DNA of 64,000 nucleotides, from the NCBI GenBank assembly GCA_963575745.1, contig CAUYUJ010022552.1:49137-113136 (forward strand), written 5' to 3'. Both the position numbers and the translations under genes were made by a program. Below, in pieces: positions 9,590 through 21,500 of the stretch (position 1 is the stretch's first letter; each line of letters begins with the position of its first letter). The notes under the pieces are model-generated. The model saw only the letters and a program-made list of their open reading frames with translations. It ran no database searches and was not told where the DNA came from. The DNA is from Prorocentrum cordatum. Its lineage: Eukaryota > Sar > Dinophyceae > Prorocentrales > Prorocentraceae.

Positions 9590-10530
9590 ACGAGCAGAGC
9601 GCTTGACACATCCTCGCAATCTGGGGGCGAACGGGCCTATGAGACTATCTGGCGGGTCCCTCTTGGAAGGCATTACGCACCTCCACTATCTCATCCTCCT
9701 CCTCTTCCTCCTCCTCCGCCTCCTCCTCCTCCTCCTCTTGACGTTGGGGGTCTTGGCCAGGGGGCGCCAGCCGCTTCCCACGTTTCAGTAAGAGCGACGG
9801 GGCCCGCGCCCTTCGCTTCACAACGCAGGAGCCCAAGCCACCACACAGGCAAACCGCCTGAGACAGCCCCCCACACTCTGGGCGCGAACGGGCCCGTGAA
9901 ACAGCCTCCTGGCGGCTCACCCACGTGTGGTGCTGAGGCCAGCGCCTCGCTCGGGGCATCCTCACAGCCTGCCGCGGAAGCGAAGGAGCCCACGCGACAT
10001 GTGGTCGCAGGGCAGACCGCCCGGAGCCACCTCCGCAGTCCGGGCGCCAACGGGCCCGTGAGTCGACCCCCCGGCGGCTCTCCCCGTGTGGTGCTGAGAC
10101 CCGCGCCTCTCTCGAGGCATCGAAGGATTGCAAAAAAACGAAGGATTGCAAAAAAACGAAGGATTGCAAAAAAAACGAAGGATTGCAAAAAAAACCAAGG
10201 ATTGCAAAAAAACCCTGCAATCCTGCAATCCAACGTCTGTTTCGAAAGCAGAGCAGTCCACGCCACCAAACAAACCAACCGCTTGAGCCAACCCCGCAGT
10301 CTGAGCGCGAGCGGGCCTGTGACACAGCCCCCTGGCGGCGCCCCCCCTGGTTGGCAGAAACCGGCGTCTCGCTCGAGACATCGTCCTATTGTGTCTTGAG
10401 AGCAGAGATGCCCACGCCACCAAGCAGGCAAGCGCCGGAGATATCCCCACAAAGTAGGCGCGAGCGAGCCCGTTAGACACCACCTGGTCGTTTCCCCATG
10501 GGGGTGTTGAAACCCCAGCCTCGCCATGAG
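9590..10530 (+). repeat. satellite of about 150 bp, roughly five degenerate units
   Basis: Diverged copies begin near 9590 (partial), 9835, 9985, 10245 and 10400. Each contains in order CCACCAAGCAGGCAA-like, GAGACATCC, CTGGGCGCGAACGGGCC, CCTGGCGGC, TGGTGCTGAAACC and CGCCTCGCTCGAGACATC-like words. The same unit occurs at 13300-13600 and 17390-17695. Frames are maintained over whole units only by chance. Confidence 0.6.
10121..10235 (+). repeat. tandem GAAGGATTGCAAAAAAAC with inverted ends
   Basis: Five copies of an 18-bp unit CGAAGGATTGCAAAAAAA lie inside the 150-bp satellite, followed by two TGCAATCC words, the reverse complement of the unit's GGATTGCA. The repeat therefore can fold against its own end. 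Confidence 0.8.
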
Positions 10531-10539
10531 GCGAGCCTG

Positions 10540-10760
10540 AGTGAGAGCTGGATCCGCGAGTGAGTCCGAGCGCGTGGCTCTGAGTGTGTATGAGTTTGAA
10601 TATGAGAGAGGTGAGTCTGAGTGTGAGTGTGTCTGAGTCTTCGTGTACCTGAGTACGAGCGCGTCTGAGTCTTAGTGAGCTTGAGTGACGAGTCTGAGTG
10701 TGAGTGCGTCTGCGTTTCGGTGCGAGTCTGAGTGTCAAGGCGACTCTGCAAGTGAGTGGG
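10540..10760. repeat. GAGTCTGAGTGT minisatellite
   Basis: Degenerate 6- and 12-bp units built on GAGTGT and GAGTCT. The following 230 bp are unassigned. Confidence 0.6.
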
Positions 10761-10994
10761 TCTGAGGACGAAAGCGGAGGCAATGTCAGCTTGTGATTAT
10801 GATGGCCCCCGCCCCAGGCGCTGATGAATAGACCCCGCGGGGCGCGACACATGTTTTTGATCACGCGCGCCAGGGGGTCGTCGCGGGCGCCGCCGAGGGG
10901 GTCGTGTACCCCCCTGCATGACAGCCTCAAACCGATTGCCTTTCGTATAGAAGTTGTTGTAGCGGTCGTATACATCCGAGGCGAAGTTTCGTTC

Positions 10995-11726
10995 CCCCTC
11001 TCAGGCGTCGTCGTCGTCGTCGCCGTTGTCATCATCGTCGCCGTCGTCGTCGACCTCGTCGACTAAAGCGGGCTTACGCAGCCCCCCCATGCGGCATCCG
11101 CAGTGTGTCGTCGTCGTCACCGTCGCCGTCGCGCTGTCGACGTCGTCGTCGTCGTCGTCGTCATCGTCGTCGTCGTCGCCGTCGCCGCCGTCGTAATCGT
11201 CGGCGTCGTCGTAGCCGTCGTCGGCTACAGCCACTACGGGTCTGCGCAGCAGCACCCCACCCATACGGTGTCCGCAGTGCGCCGTCGTCGTCGTCATCGC
11301 CGTCGCCGTCCGTCGTCTTCGACATCGTCCTCGTCCTCGTCACTCTCGTCCTCCTCGTCCTCCTCCGTCGTCGTCGTCGTCGTCGTCGACATCACTGGGT
11401 CTACTCGTCGCCGTCGTCGACGATGATAGCGGGCCTTAGCAGCAACCCCCACCCCTCTAAGGCATCCGCAGTGCGTCGTCGTCGCCGTCACCGTTGTCGA
11501 CGCCATTGTCGTCGACTGCAGCACCCCCCTGCTGGGCCGCAGTGCGTCGTCGTTCTCGTCGTCGTCGTCGTGGTTGCCGTCGTCCTCGTCGTCGTCGTCG
11601 TCGTTTTTGTCGTCGCCGTCGCCGTCGTCGTCGTCGTCGTGATTGCCGTCGTCGTCGTCGTCGTCGTTTTTCTCGTCGTCGTCGTCGCCGTCGACGGTTA
11701 CACCTGGCATGCGCAGCACCCCCGCT
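10995..11726 (+). repeat. CGT arrays punctuated by a 40-bp module
   Basis: Runs of CGT triplets alternate with a non-triplet module that contains GCGCAGCA, CCCCCCATG and GCATCCGCAGTGCGTCGTCG-like words. The module occurs near 11068, 11230, 11425, 11520 and 11700, and opens both copies of the 4-kb duplication (11727 and 15788). Period varies from about 90 to 195 bp with array length. I see no gene, although triplet arrays leave many frames open. Confidence 0.7.
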
Positions 11727-11790
11727 CCCATGAAGCATCCGCAGCACGTCGTCGTCCGCCGTCGCCGTCTTCGTCGCCGTCGCCGTCGCA

Positions 11791-11832
<42 letters not shown>

Positions 11833-12596
11833 TTTCGGTTTCGTCGTCGTCGTCGTCATCGTCGTCGTCGAAGGACGTTGTTGTGGAGGAAGGGGAGGGA
11901 GGGAAAAGGAAAAGGAGGAGCCCTTTCCGCCTGCCTCTTCCGCTCCTCCCCCTCTCTCCCTTTTTTGTTTGTGACCCTGCCAGCGCCGCCCGCCAGCCGA
12001 GGTGCCTTTGTCCCCCGCCATATCGGAGGCGCTGCTGTCCCCCTCCGCTGAAGCGGCGCCGCTTGCGTCGCGCCTGTCGCCCTCTTGCTGTCGGCCTGGT
12101 GTCGGCGCTAATCGCCACTTGACATGCGCCCCCCCCCGCGATTCGCCCGAGCAGGGAAGTTTTTTTGGTTGTTGTACAAATATACGCATATAGATTTATA
12201 ATATGTAGACGTACATATATGTAGATATAAACATTTGTGTAAATGGAAGCACACACACCACAAAAAAAACACGCCCCCCCACCCCACCACAGATTTGTTG
12301 ACCATAAGCTGACATTGGGGGAGGGGGAGAAGAAGGAAAGCGGAGAAGGAAACGTCACATTCATAACGAGTAGGCAATACTTGTGATCTGGGGAAGCCCG
12401 CCCGGCGGAAGACCCAACCACGTGCAGATGTGGGTGCCCCCAGGGAATTGGGCCGATGCAGGTTGGCGAACAAATTGTGAAAAACATGGGACATAGCCTT
12501 GGCCCTCATAAGCAGCGCGCCGCCGGATGGACGAGGCACTGGGCAGTGCGGGCAGGGGGTGGCGGGCGGCGGCAAGAGGCACCGAAGGGCGGGGGG

Positions 12597-13290
12597 ACGC
12601 GCATGCCAAGGGCCTTCGGTGGAGTTCGTTGCGGCGCCACGAAGCGTGTGAGTGGTGTTCCAAAATAGCCAGGGGGCCGCGAGCCCCGGTACATGGGCCT
12701 TCGGTGGGGCTCCATATGGGGTTACGAAGCGTGGGATGTGTGTGTGTGTGCGTATGTGGCGAATGAGCATGAGAACGCATGTGAACACTGCCGCTGGGGC
12801 CTTCGGTGGCGCTCCCTACTAGGCCACGAAACGCTATGGTGTGCCGAAATGGGCCTGAGGGGGGGCGCACGTGAACCCTGCCGCTGGTGCATTCGGTGGA
12901 GCTCCTGATGGGGCCACGAAGAATGTCAGGGGTGTGCCGGCCTAAGCCTAATGACGCGCGTCATCTTTGCCATCGCGAGTTTCGGTGAACCTCCCTATGG
13001 GGCCACGAAGCGTGTGAATGGTGCGCGCAACTGGACTTGAGGACGCACGTGAAGCTTGCCACCGGGGCCTAGGTGGGGGGGCCACCGAGGGCCCCAGTGG
13101 CAGGATTCACATGCGCCCTCCGGCCCAGCCCTGCGCCCCTTGTACACGTTTCGTGGACCCACATAGAGCTCCACCGAGAGCCGCAATGGCAAAGTCCGCA
13201 TGCGTTCCCAGGCCCATCCCCCAGCGGCAGGGATCACATGTGCTCCCAGGCTCATTTCGGCACACCCATCATACGCTACGTGGTACATCG
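12597..13290. repeat. 100-bp unit in direct and inverted orientation
   Basis: Five direct units, each with CCTTCGGTGG, GGGGCCACGAAGCGTGTGA-like and GCACGTGAACCCTGCCGCTGG-like words, start about 12613, 12694, 12801, 12888 and 12966. From about 13080 the reverse complements appear (GGCAGGATTCACATGCG, ACACGTTTCGTGG, AGAGCTCCACCGAGAG). The whole block can fold back. The second copy of the duplication has the same arrangement at 16690-17385. Confidence 0.6.
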
Positions 13291-13596
13291 GGTGCGCAGG
13301 GAAACCGCTCGAGACATCCACGCAATCTGGGCTCGAACGGAAGAGTGAGGCCACCAAAACATTCAAACCGTTCGAGACATCCTCGTAACCTTGGCCGCCT
13401 GGGGTGCGACAACCAGCGACTCGCCCGAGACATCCTCATAATCTGCTCCGAAAGTGGAGGATGTCGAGCACGCAAATTGGCAAACCGCCCAAGACATCCC
13501 CGCAAACTGGGCGCGAACGGGCAGGTGTCGTACCCCCCTGGCGCCCCCTTTTCGGGCGTGCTGAAACCAGCGCCTCGCCCGAGACATCCTCAGAAT

Positions 13597-13607
13597 CTGC
13601 CCCACCA

Positions 13608-13638
<31 letters not shown>

Positions 13639-13647
13639 CAACATCAG

Positions 13648-13708
<61 letters not shown>

Positions 13709-13785
13709 TGCATCATCTTTATGATCATCATCAGCAGTAGCATCAGCAGCATCAGCAGCATCATCAGCAGCAGCATCAGCAGCAG

Positions 13786-13825
<40 letters not shown>

Positions 13826-14430
13826 GTGATCATCATCATCATCGTACACATCAGCATCATCATCATCATCATAATCAACATCATAATCAGCATCAGCATC
13901 ATGGAATTCATCATGGTCATCATCAACATCATCAGCATCTCCATCGTCATTACCATCAGCATCATCATCAACATGATCAGCATCGATACAATCATCATCA
14001 TCATCAGTATCATAATCATCACCGTTATCATCATCAGCATCATGATCAATAACATTAGCAGCTGCATCTTCATCATCACCACCATCAGTATCATCAGCAT
14101 CTTCATGTTTATCAGCATCAGCATGATCAGCAGTGACAGCAGTATCATCAGCATCATCGTCATCATGCTCATCATCATCTCAAGCAGCATCATCAACATC
14201 AGAATCATCATAACCAGCATCATCAATATCGCAATCATCATTAACACAACCACCATCACCAGCAGCGTCAGCATCGTTATCATCGTCAGTATCATCGTCA
14301 TCATCAGAGTCAGCATTAGCATCATCACTATCATCAGCAGCATCACCATCAGCAGCAGCAGCATCACCATCACCATCACCCATCAGCAGCAGCATCATCA
14401 TCAGCATCATCAGCATCATCAGCATCATCA
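13597..14430. repeat. CAT/CAG triplet array, copy 1
   Basis: Over 800 bp of CAT triplets with scattered CAG, CAA and CGT. The open frames encode His, Ile, Ser, Met or Asp runs and are by-products. Confidence 0.9.
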
Positions 14431-15787
14431 TTGATCAGAGTGCGAGTCCTGAGTGAGGATAGGAGAAAGAGAGGAGGTGAGTGGGTCGGTCCTCGGCGCG
14501 GTCAGAGTAATAGCAAGATCCCCATCCTTCGGATATCGGGAAAACAGGCCCCCACCGCACCCCCCTCTGGGGAGGGGCTCTCCCCGCCCCCTTCATCCCC
14601 ATTCGGCCCCTCGGGAGGCCTCAAACCCCTCGGAGGGCCCTCGCAAACCTCCCAAGGGGGCGCCACCCAGGGGCTCCCATCAACCTCCCCTGGGAAGGGC
14701 CCCATCAGCCCCCCCACGGGGCCCCCCGCGACCCCCCACGGGGGCCCCCTCAACTCCACCTGGGGGAGCGCAGCGACGCCCCCGGGGGCCCCCGCACCCC
14801 CAGATGGGCGGTCTTGCCCCCCAGAGGGTCCTGTGGTGTCCCAAAGGGCCCCCTCACCTCTTGGAAGCCCCCCGCTTGGTGCGCGATGGAGCAGCGTGTG
14901 GCAGGCAACAGCGACATCAGTGCGCAGCGGCAAACGGCATCAGACGCCTGGAGGAACCATCACGCATCGGCGACAGACAGTGGCACACGTAATCACGCAG
15001 CAGCAGTCAGTAACATTGCAATACATCAGCGCGCAGCTGGTTGCGAGTACCGCCAGAGATCTGAGTGCTGCTGCCACCGTTGCTGTCATTGCTGCCGCTG
15101 TTGCGTCAGAGAGTGGGAGGGAGAGAGAGAGAGAGAGAGAACAACAAGAAAAACTAACGAAAGGGGTAGATATGGAGAGAGAGAGAGAGAGAGAAAGAAA
15201 GAAAGAAAGAAAGAGAAAGAGCAAGAGGATCCGCTGCACGGTGTGCTGGAATGCAGGAGGGCGCTGCACCGACAACCGCTGCCAGGGCATTGGCGCCCAA
15301 TCGCGACGATTGCATCTACCCGAATCTGCGTTGCCCGCACCGGTGGATCTCCATGAACTTTGGCACGGCCCCATATGTACACACACACACACACACATCA
15401 AGCACATTTGCGCGCGTACACACCTATATCTGGCAGGCAGATCAGCTATGTGGTGTGCCTGATTCGTGGTTCCCGCTGCAAGGGAGGGGCAAGTAGAGCA
15501 GGAGTCGGGAATGGGGACAGGAATGAGAGAAGGAAGAGGTGGAGGAGGAGGAGGAGGAGGAGGAGGAGGAGGCGAGGAGAAGGAGCTGAAAGATCGGAGC
15601 GGAGGGGGTAGAGTTGAAAACATTGCAAACAGATACAGCGGTGGATGGCGATGATCTATAGCGTTTTGTCCTACCTCTTCCTAGCTCTTCCCCTCCAGCT
15701 CCTCATCCTCCCTCCCCTTCCGTCTTCCTTAAGATCCTCATGATTCTTCTGCTCGTCCCCCCCTTCGCCTTCTTGATCACCCCATCC

Positions 15788-15834
15788 CTCCCATGAAGCA
15801 TCCGCAGTACGTCGTCGTCCGCCGTCGCCGTCTT

Positions 15835-15910
<76 letters not shown>

Positions 15911-17695
15911 TTCGGTTTCGTCGTCGTCATCGTCGTCGTCGAAGGACGTTGTTGTGGAGGACGGGGAGGGAGGGAGAAGGAGAAGGAGGAGCCCTTTCCG
16001 CCTGCCTCTTCCGCTCCTCCCCCTCTCTCCCTTTTTTGTTTGTAACCCTGCCAGCGCCGCCCGCCAGCCGAGGTGCCTTTTGTCCCCCGCCACATCGGAG
16101 GCGCTGCTGTCCCCCTCCGCTGAAGCGGCGCCGCTTGCGTCGCGCCTGTCGCCCTCTTGCTGTCGGCCTGGTGTCGGCGCTGATCACCACCGCCGCCGCC
16201 ATGCGTTTCAATTTGACATGCGCCCCCCCCCCCCCGCGATTCGCCCGAACAGGGAAGTTTTTGGCTTGCTGTACAGATATAGGTATATACCTTTGTGATA
16301 TGTAGATGTACATCTATGTAGATATAAACATATATGTATATGGAAACACACAAAAAAACACGCCCCCCCCAAACCCCACCACGGATTTGTTAACCACAAA
16401 CTGACATTGGGGGAGGGGGAGAAGAAGGAAAGCGGAGAAGGAAACGTCACATTCATAACGAGTACGCAATACCTGTGATCTGGGGGAGCTCGCCCAGCGG
16501 AAGACCCAACCATGTGCAGATGTGAGTGCCCCCAGGGAATTGGGCCGATGGTGGTTGGCGAACAAATTGTGAAAAAGCGTCGGGCATAGCCTTTGCCCTC
16601 ATAAGCAGCGCGCCGCCAGATGGACGAGGCACTGGGCAGTGCGGGCAGGGGGTGGCGGGCGGCGGGAAGAGGCACCGAAGGGCGGGGGGAGGCGCATGCC
16701 AGGGGCCTTCGGTGGAGCTCGCTGCGGCGCCACGAAGCGTGTGAGTGGTGTTCCAAAATAGCCGGGGGGCCGCGAACCCCGGTACATGGGCCTTCGGTGG
16801 GGCTCCATATGGGGTTACGAAGCGTGGGATGTGTGTGTGTGTGCGTATGTGGCGAATGAGCATGAACACGCATGTGAACACTGCCGCTGGGGCCTTCGGT
16901 GGCGCTCCCTACTAGGCCACGAAGCGCTATGGTGTGCCGACATGGGCCTGGGGGGCGCACGTGAACTCTGCCGCTGGTGCGTTCGGTGGAGCTCCTGATG
17001 TGGCCACGAAGAATGTCAGGGGTGTGCCGGCCTGAGCCTAATAACGCGCGTCATCTTTGCCATCGCGAGTTTCGGTGAACCTCCCTATGGGGCCACGAAG
17101 CGTGTGAACGGTGCGCACAACTGGACTTGAGGACGCATGTGAACCTTGCCACCGGGGCCTCGGTGGGGGGGCCACCGAGGGCCCCAGTGGCAGGATTCAC
17201 ATGCGTCCTCCGGCCCAGCCCTGCGCCCCTTGTACACGTTTCGTGGCCCCACATAGAGCTCCACCGAGAGCCGCAATGGCAAAGTCCGCATGCGTTCCCA
17301 GGCCCATCCCCCAGCGGCAGGGTTCACATGTGCTCCCAGGCTCATTTCGGCACACCCATCATACGCTACGTGGTACATCGGGTGCGCAGGGAAACCGCTC
17401 GAGACATCCACGCAATCTGGGTTCGAACGGAAGAGTGAGGCCACCAAAACATTCAAACCGTTCGAGACATCCTCGTAATCTTGGCCGCCTGGGGTGCGAC
17501 AACCAGCGACTCGCCCAGGACATCCTCATAATCTGCTCCGAAAGTGGAGGATGTCGAGCACGCAAATTGGCAAACCGCCCAAGACATCCCCGCAAACTGG
17601 GCGCGAACGGGCAGGTGTCGTACCCCCCTGGCACCCCCTTCTCGGGCGTGCTGAAACCAGCGCCTCGCCCGAGACATCCTCATAATCTGCCCCAC

Positions 17696-17780
<85 letters not shown>

Positions 17781-18129
17781 GTCATCATGATCATCATCAT
17801 CATCAGCATCATCAGCATCATCATCATCATCACCATCATCACCATCATCAACAACATCAGCATCATATCTGCATCATCTTTATGATCATCATCAGCAGTA
17901 GCGTCTGCATCAGCAGCATCAGCAGCATCATCAGCAGCATCATTATCATCATCATCATCAGCATCATCATCATCATCATCATCAGCATCATCATCATCAT
18001 CATCACCATCATCACCACCATCACCATCATCAACAACAACATCAGCATCATATCTGCATTATCTTTATGATCATCATCAGCAGTAGCGTCTGCATCAGCA
18101 GCATCAGCAGCATCATCAGCAGCATCAGT

Positions 18130-18166
<37 letters not shown>

Positions 18167-18180
18167 GCATCATCATCATG

Positions 18181-18228
<48 letters not shown>

Positions 18229-20180
18229 GTGATCATCATCATCATCGTACACATCAGCATCATCATCATCATAATCAACATCATCATCAGCAGCAGCATC
18301 ATGGAATTCATCATGGGCATCATCAGCATCATCAGCACCTCCATCGTCATTACCATCATCATCAATATGATCAGCATCGATACCATCATCATCATCACCG
18401 TCATCATCATCAGGATCAATAACATTAGCAACGAGTTCTTCATCATCACCACCGCCATCAGTATCATCAGCACCTTCATCTTTGTCAGCATCAGCAGGAT
18501 CAGCAGTGACAGCAGTATCATCAGCATCATCGTCATCATGTTCATCATCATCTCAAGCAGCATCATCAGCATCGGCATCATCATAACCAGCATCATCAAC
18601 ATCGCAATCATCATTAACACAACCACCATCACCAGCAGCGTCAGCATCGTCATCATCGTCAGTATCATCGTCATCATCAGAGTCAGCATTAGCATCATCA
18701 CTATCATCAGCAGCATCACCATCAGCAGCAGCAGCATAACCATCACCATCACCCATCAGCAGCAGCAGCATCATCAGCATCATCAGCATCATCAGCATCA
18801 TCATTGATCAGCGTGCGAGTCCTGAGTGAGGATAGGAGAAAGAGAGGAGGTGAGTGGGTCGGTCCTCGGCGCGGTCAGAGTAATAGCAAGATCCCCATCC
18901 TTCGGATATCGGGAAAACAGGCCCCCCCCGCACCCCCCTCTGGGGAGGGGCTCTCCCCGCCCCCTTCATCCCCATTCGGCCCCTCGGGAGGCCTCAAATC
19001 CCTCGGAGGGCCCTCGCAAACCTCCCAAGGGGGCGCCACCCAGGGGCTCCCATCAACCTCCCCTGGGAAGGGCCCCATCAGCCCCCCACGGGGCCCCCCG
19101 CGACCCCCCACGGGGGCCCCCTCAACTCCACCTGGGGGAGCGCAGCGACGCCCCCGGGGGCCCCCGCACCCCCAGATGGGCGGTCTTGCCCCCCAGAGGG
19201 TCCTGTGGTCTCCCAAAGGGCCCCCTCACCTCTTGGAAGCCCCCCGCTTGGTGCGCGATGGAGCAGCGTGTGGCAGGCAACAGCGACATCAGTGCGCAGC
19301 GGCAAACGGCATCAGACGCCTGGAGGAACCATCACGCATCGGCGACAGACAGTGGCACACGTAATCACGCAGCAGCAGTCAGTAACATTGCAATACATCA
19401 GCGCGCAGCTGGTTGCAAGTACCGCCAGAGATCTGAGTGTTGCTGCCACCGTTGCTGTCATTGCTGCCGCTGTTGCACCAGAGAGTGGGAAGGATAGAAA
19501 GAGAGAGAGAGAGAGAAACAAACAAAAAAAACGAACGAAAAGGGTAGATATGGAGAGAGAGAGAGAGAGAAAGAAACAAAAGAAAGAAAGTAAGAAAGAA
19601 AGAAGGACAGAAAGAGAAAGAGCAAGAGGATCCGCTGCACGGTGTGCTGGAATGCAGGAGGGCGCTGCACCGACAACCGCTGCCAGGGCATTGGCGCCCA
19701 ATCGCGACGATTGCATCTACCCGAATCTGCGTTGCCCGCACCGGTGGATCTCCATGAACTTTGGCACGGCCCCATATGTACACACACACACATCAAGCAC
19801 ATCTGCGCGCGTACACACCAATATCTGGCAGGCAGATCAGCTATGTGGTGTGCCTGATTCGTGGTTCCCGCTGCAAGGGAGGGGCAAGTAGAGCAGGAGT
19901 CGGGAATGGGAACAGGAATGAGCGAAGGAAGAGGTGGAGGAGGAGGAGGAGGAGGAGGAGGAGGCGAGGAGAAGGAGCTGAAAGATCGGAGCGGAGGGGG
20001 TAGAGTTGAAAACATTGCAAACAGATACAGCGGTGGATGGCGCTGATCTATAGCGTTCTGTCCTACCTCGCCCTAGCTCTTCCCCTCCAGCTCCTCCTCC
20101 CTCCCCTTCCGTCTTCCTTAAGATCCTCATGATTCTTCTGCTCGTCCCCCCTTCGCCTTCCTGATCACCCCATTCCTCCC
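15788..20180 (+). repeat. 4.39-kb tandem duplication, copy 2
   Basis: Direct repeat of 11727-15787. The offset between matching landmarks grows from about 4092 bp before the CAT array to about 4373 bp after it, so nearly all the length difference lies in that array (17697-18803, about 280 bp longer here). Point differences elsewhere are sparse. Junctions lie in CATGAAGCATCCGCAG. Confidence 0.9.
17697..18803. repeat. CAT/CAG triplet array, copy 2
   Basis: Counterpart of 13597-14430 with an internal duplication: the block CATCTGCAT, TATCTTTATGATCATCATCA, GTAGCGTCTGCATC occurs twice, near 17866 and 18050. Confidence 0.9.
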
Positions 20181-20359
20181 CCACCCCGCCTCATCCACCC
20201 CCTCCCACACTCCTTTCCCTCCTTCCATTCCTTCTTCTCCTTCTCCCCCCCCCCCTTTACCCCCCCACAGCCCGCCCATGCAACCCCGTGGCTCCCTGGT
20301 GAGGTTCCCAGCTACGGAGACCACCGGGCCTGCGTCTCCCCCCCCCCCTGTCCCTGCCT

Positions 20360-20384
20360 CCACTCATTCTCCAACGGCGACGAA

Positions 20385-20422
<38 letters not shown>

Positions 20423-20533
20423 CGACGCTGAGGACGACGGCGACGGGGACGACGGCGACGACGCTGGGGACGACGACGGCCACGACGACGAGGACGACGA
20501 CGAGGACGACGGCGATCACGACGACGAGGACGA

Positions 20534-20575
<42 letters not shown>

Positions 20576-20585
20576 CACTGGGAAA

Positions 20586-20660
<75 letters not shown>

Positions 20661-20665
20661 AGCCT
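20360..20665. repeat. GAC/ACG triplet array
   Basis: Nearly uninterrupted GAC-type triplets. The preceding 180 bp are a C-rich pyrimidine tract. Confidence 0.9.
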
Positions 20666-20769
20666 CCGTCCGCCAGGCGGCCGAACCCCGGCGGCGTAGC
20701 CCTGCCGGCCCTCGACGCCCCGGGCGGCGCCAGCGCGGTTGCCGACGCCGCCGCCGCGGGGCCACGGCG

Positions 20770-20990
20770 CGGCCGCGTCGTCGTCGTCGTCGTCGTCGTC
20801 GCTGTCGTTGGAGGTCGTCCACGCTGGAGGTCGTCGTCGACGCTGGAGGTCGTCGACGTCGTCATCGTCGTCGTCGACGCTGGAGGTCGTCGTCGTCGTC
20901 GCCGTCGACGCTGGAGGTCGTCGTCGACGTTGGAGGTCGTCGTCGTCGCGCTCTTCGTCGTCGTCGTCGCTGCAGGGGAGCCGGCACGCG
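20770..20990. repeat. CGT triplets with CTGGAGGTCGTCG units
   Basis: Six or more copies of CGACGCTGGAGGTCGTCG-like words, 18 to 33 bp apart, embedded in CGT triplets. Confidence 0.7.
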
Positions 20991-21059
20991 ATGCTGCGGC
21001 CGAGTCTCGTCGGCCTTGAGCGTTCAGTCGCCTGGCCGCTGCGAGAATGTCTTCTAAGC

Positions 21060-21220
21060 TTAAGTCGGGCCTGACCCTCCACCGAAGGAATATTCAAGCA
21101 TAGTCCAAGAATAGTCGGGGGACGATTTTTTTTAGTTTTTGTTTGGCTATGTTTGGTCATTGTTTGACTATTTTGATCTTTCGCCCAAAATCCTCCTGTA
21201 GCGGGACATGCCCGACCAAA
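21060..21220. mobile_element. hAT-like MITE, copy 1 (161 bp)
   Basis: The element opens with TTAAGTCGGGCCTG and ends with CATGCCCGACCAAA; the ends are inverted repeats. The flanking 8-mers TTCTAAGC (21052-21059) and CTCCAAGC (21221-21228) agree at 6 of 8 positions, consistent with an old 8-bp target duplication. A copy of exactly the same length lies at 42127-42287. It has no coding capacity and would depend on a transposase elsewhere. Confidence 0.7.
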
Positions 21221-21400
21221 CTCCAAGCAGGCAGCCGATCGAGATTCTGGCGGCTAGTGATCGCGACCGCTCCGAAGCCCCGGCCCGACCTTGAAGTCCA
21301 CCTCTCGTCGGCGGGGCCGAGTTTTCTCGTCTTCATCGGATGCGTGCCCAACCGGAGGAGGTCGAGGAGGGGGAAGAGGAGGAGGAGGAGGAGGAGGAGG

Positions 21401-21500
21401 NNNNNNNNNNNNNNNNNNNNNNNNNNNNNNNNNNNNNNNNNNNNNNNNNNNNNNNNNNNNNNNNNNNNNNNNNNNNNNNNNNNNNNNNNNNNNNNNNNNN
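21401..21500. other. assembly gap (100 N)
   Basis: One hundred undetermined bases between a GGA array and the first copy of a tandem duplication. The true gap length is unknown. The GGA array on its left resembles the end of a duplication unit, so further copies may be hidden here. Confidence 0.99.

Larger units (their letters stand above)
11727..15787 (+). repeat. 4.06-kb tandem duplication, copy 1
   Basis: From CATGAAGCATCCGCAG to GATCACCCCATCC this segment is repeated directly downstream with few differences. Order of contents: CGT array, C-rich tract, an AT-rich patch near 12190, a 100-bp unit repeated in both orientations (12600-13290), the 150-bp satellite (13300-13600), a CAT array (13597-14430), a GGGCCC-rich tract (14540-14880), GA runs (15118-15205), a CA run and a GGA run. 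No convincing gene is present in either copy. Confidence 0.9.

Noticed and set aside
13363-14379. 338-residue Met/Leu-rich minus-strand ORF
   Set aside because: It is the reverse of a CAT/CAG array; the apparent hydrophobic Met runs are repeat by-products, not membrane segments.
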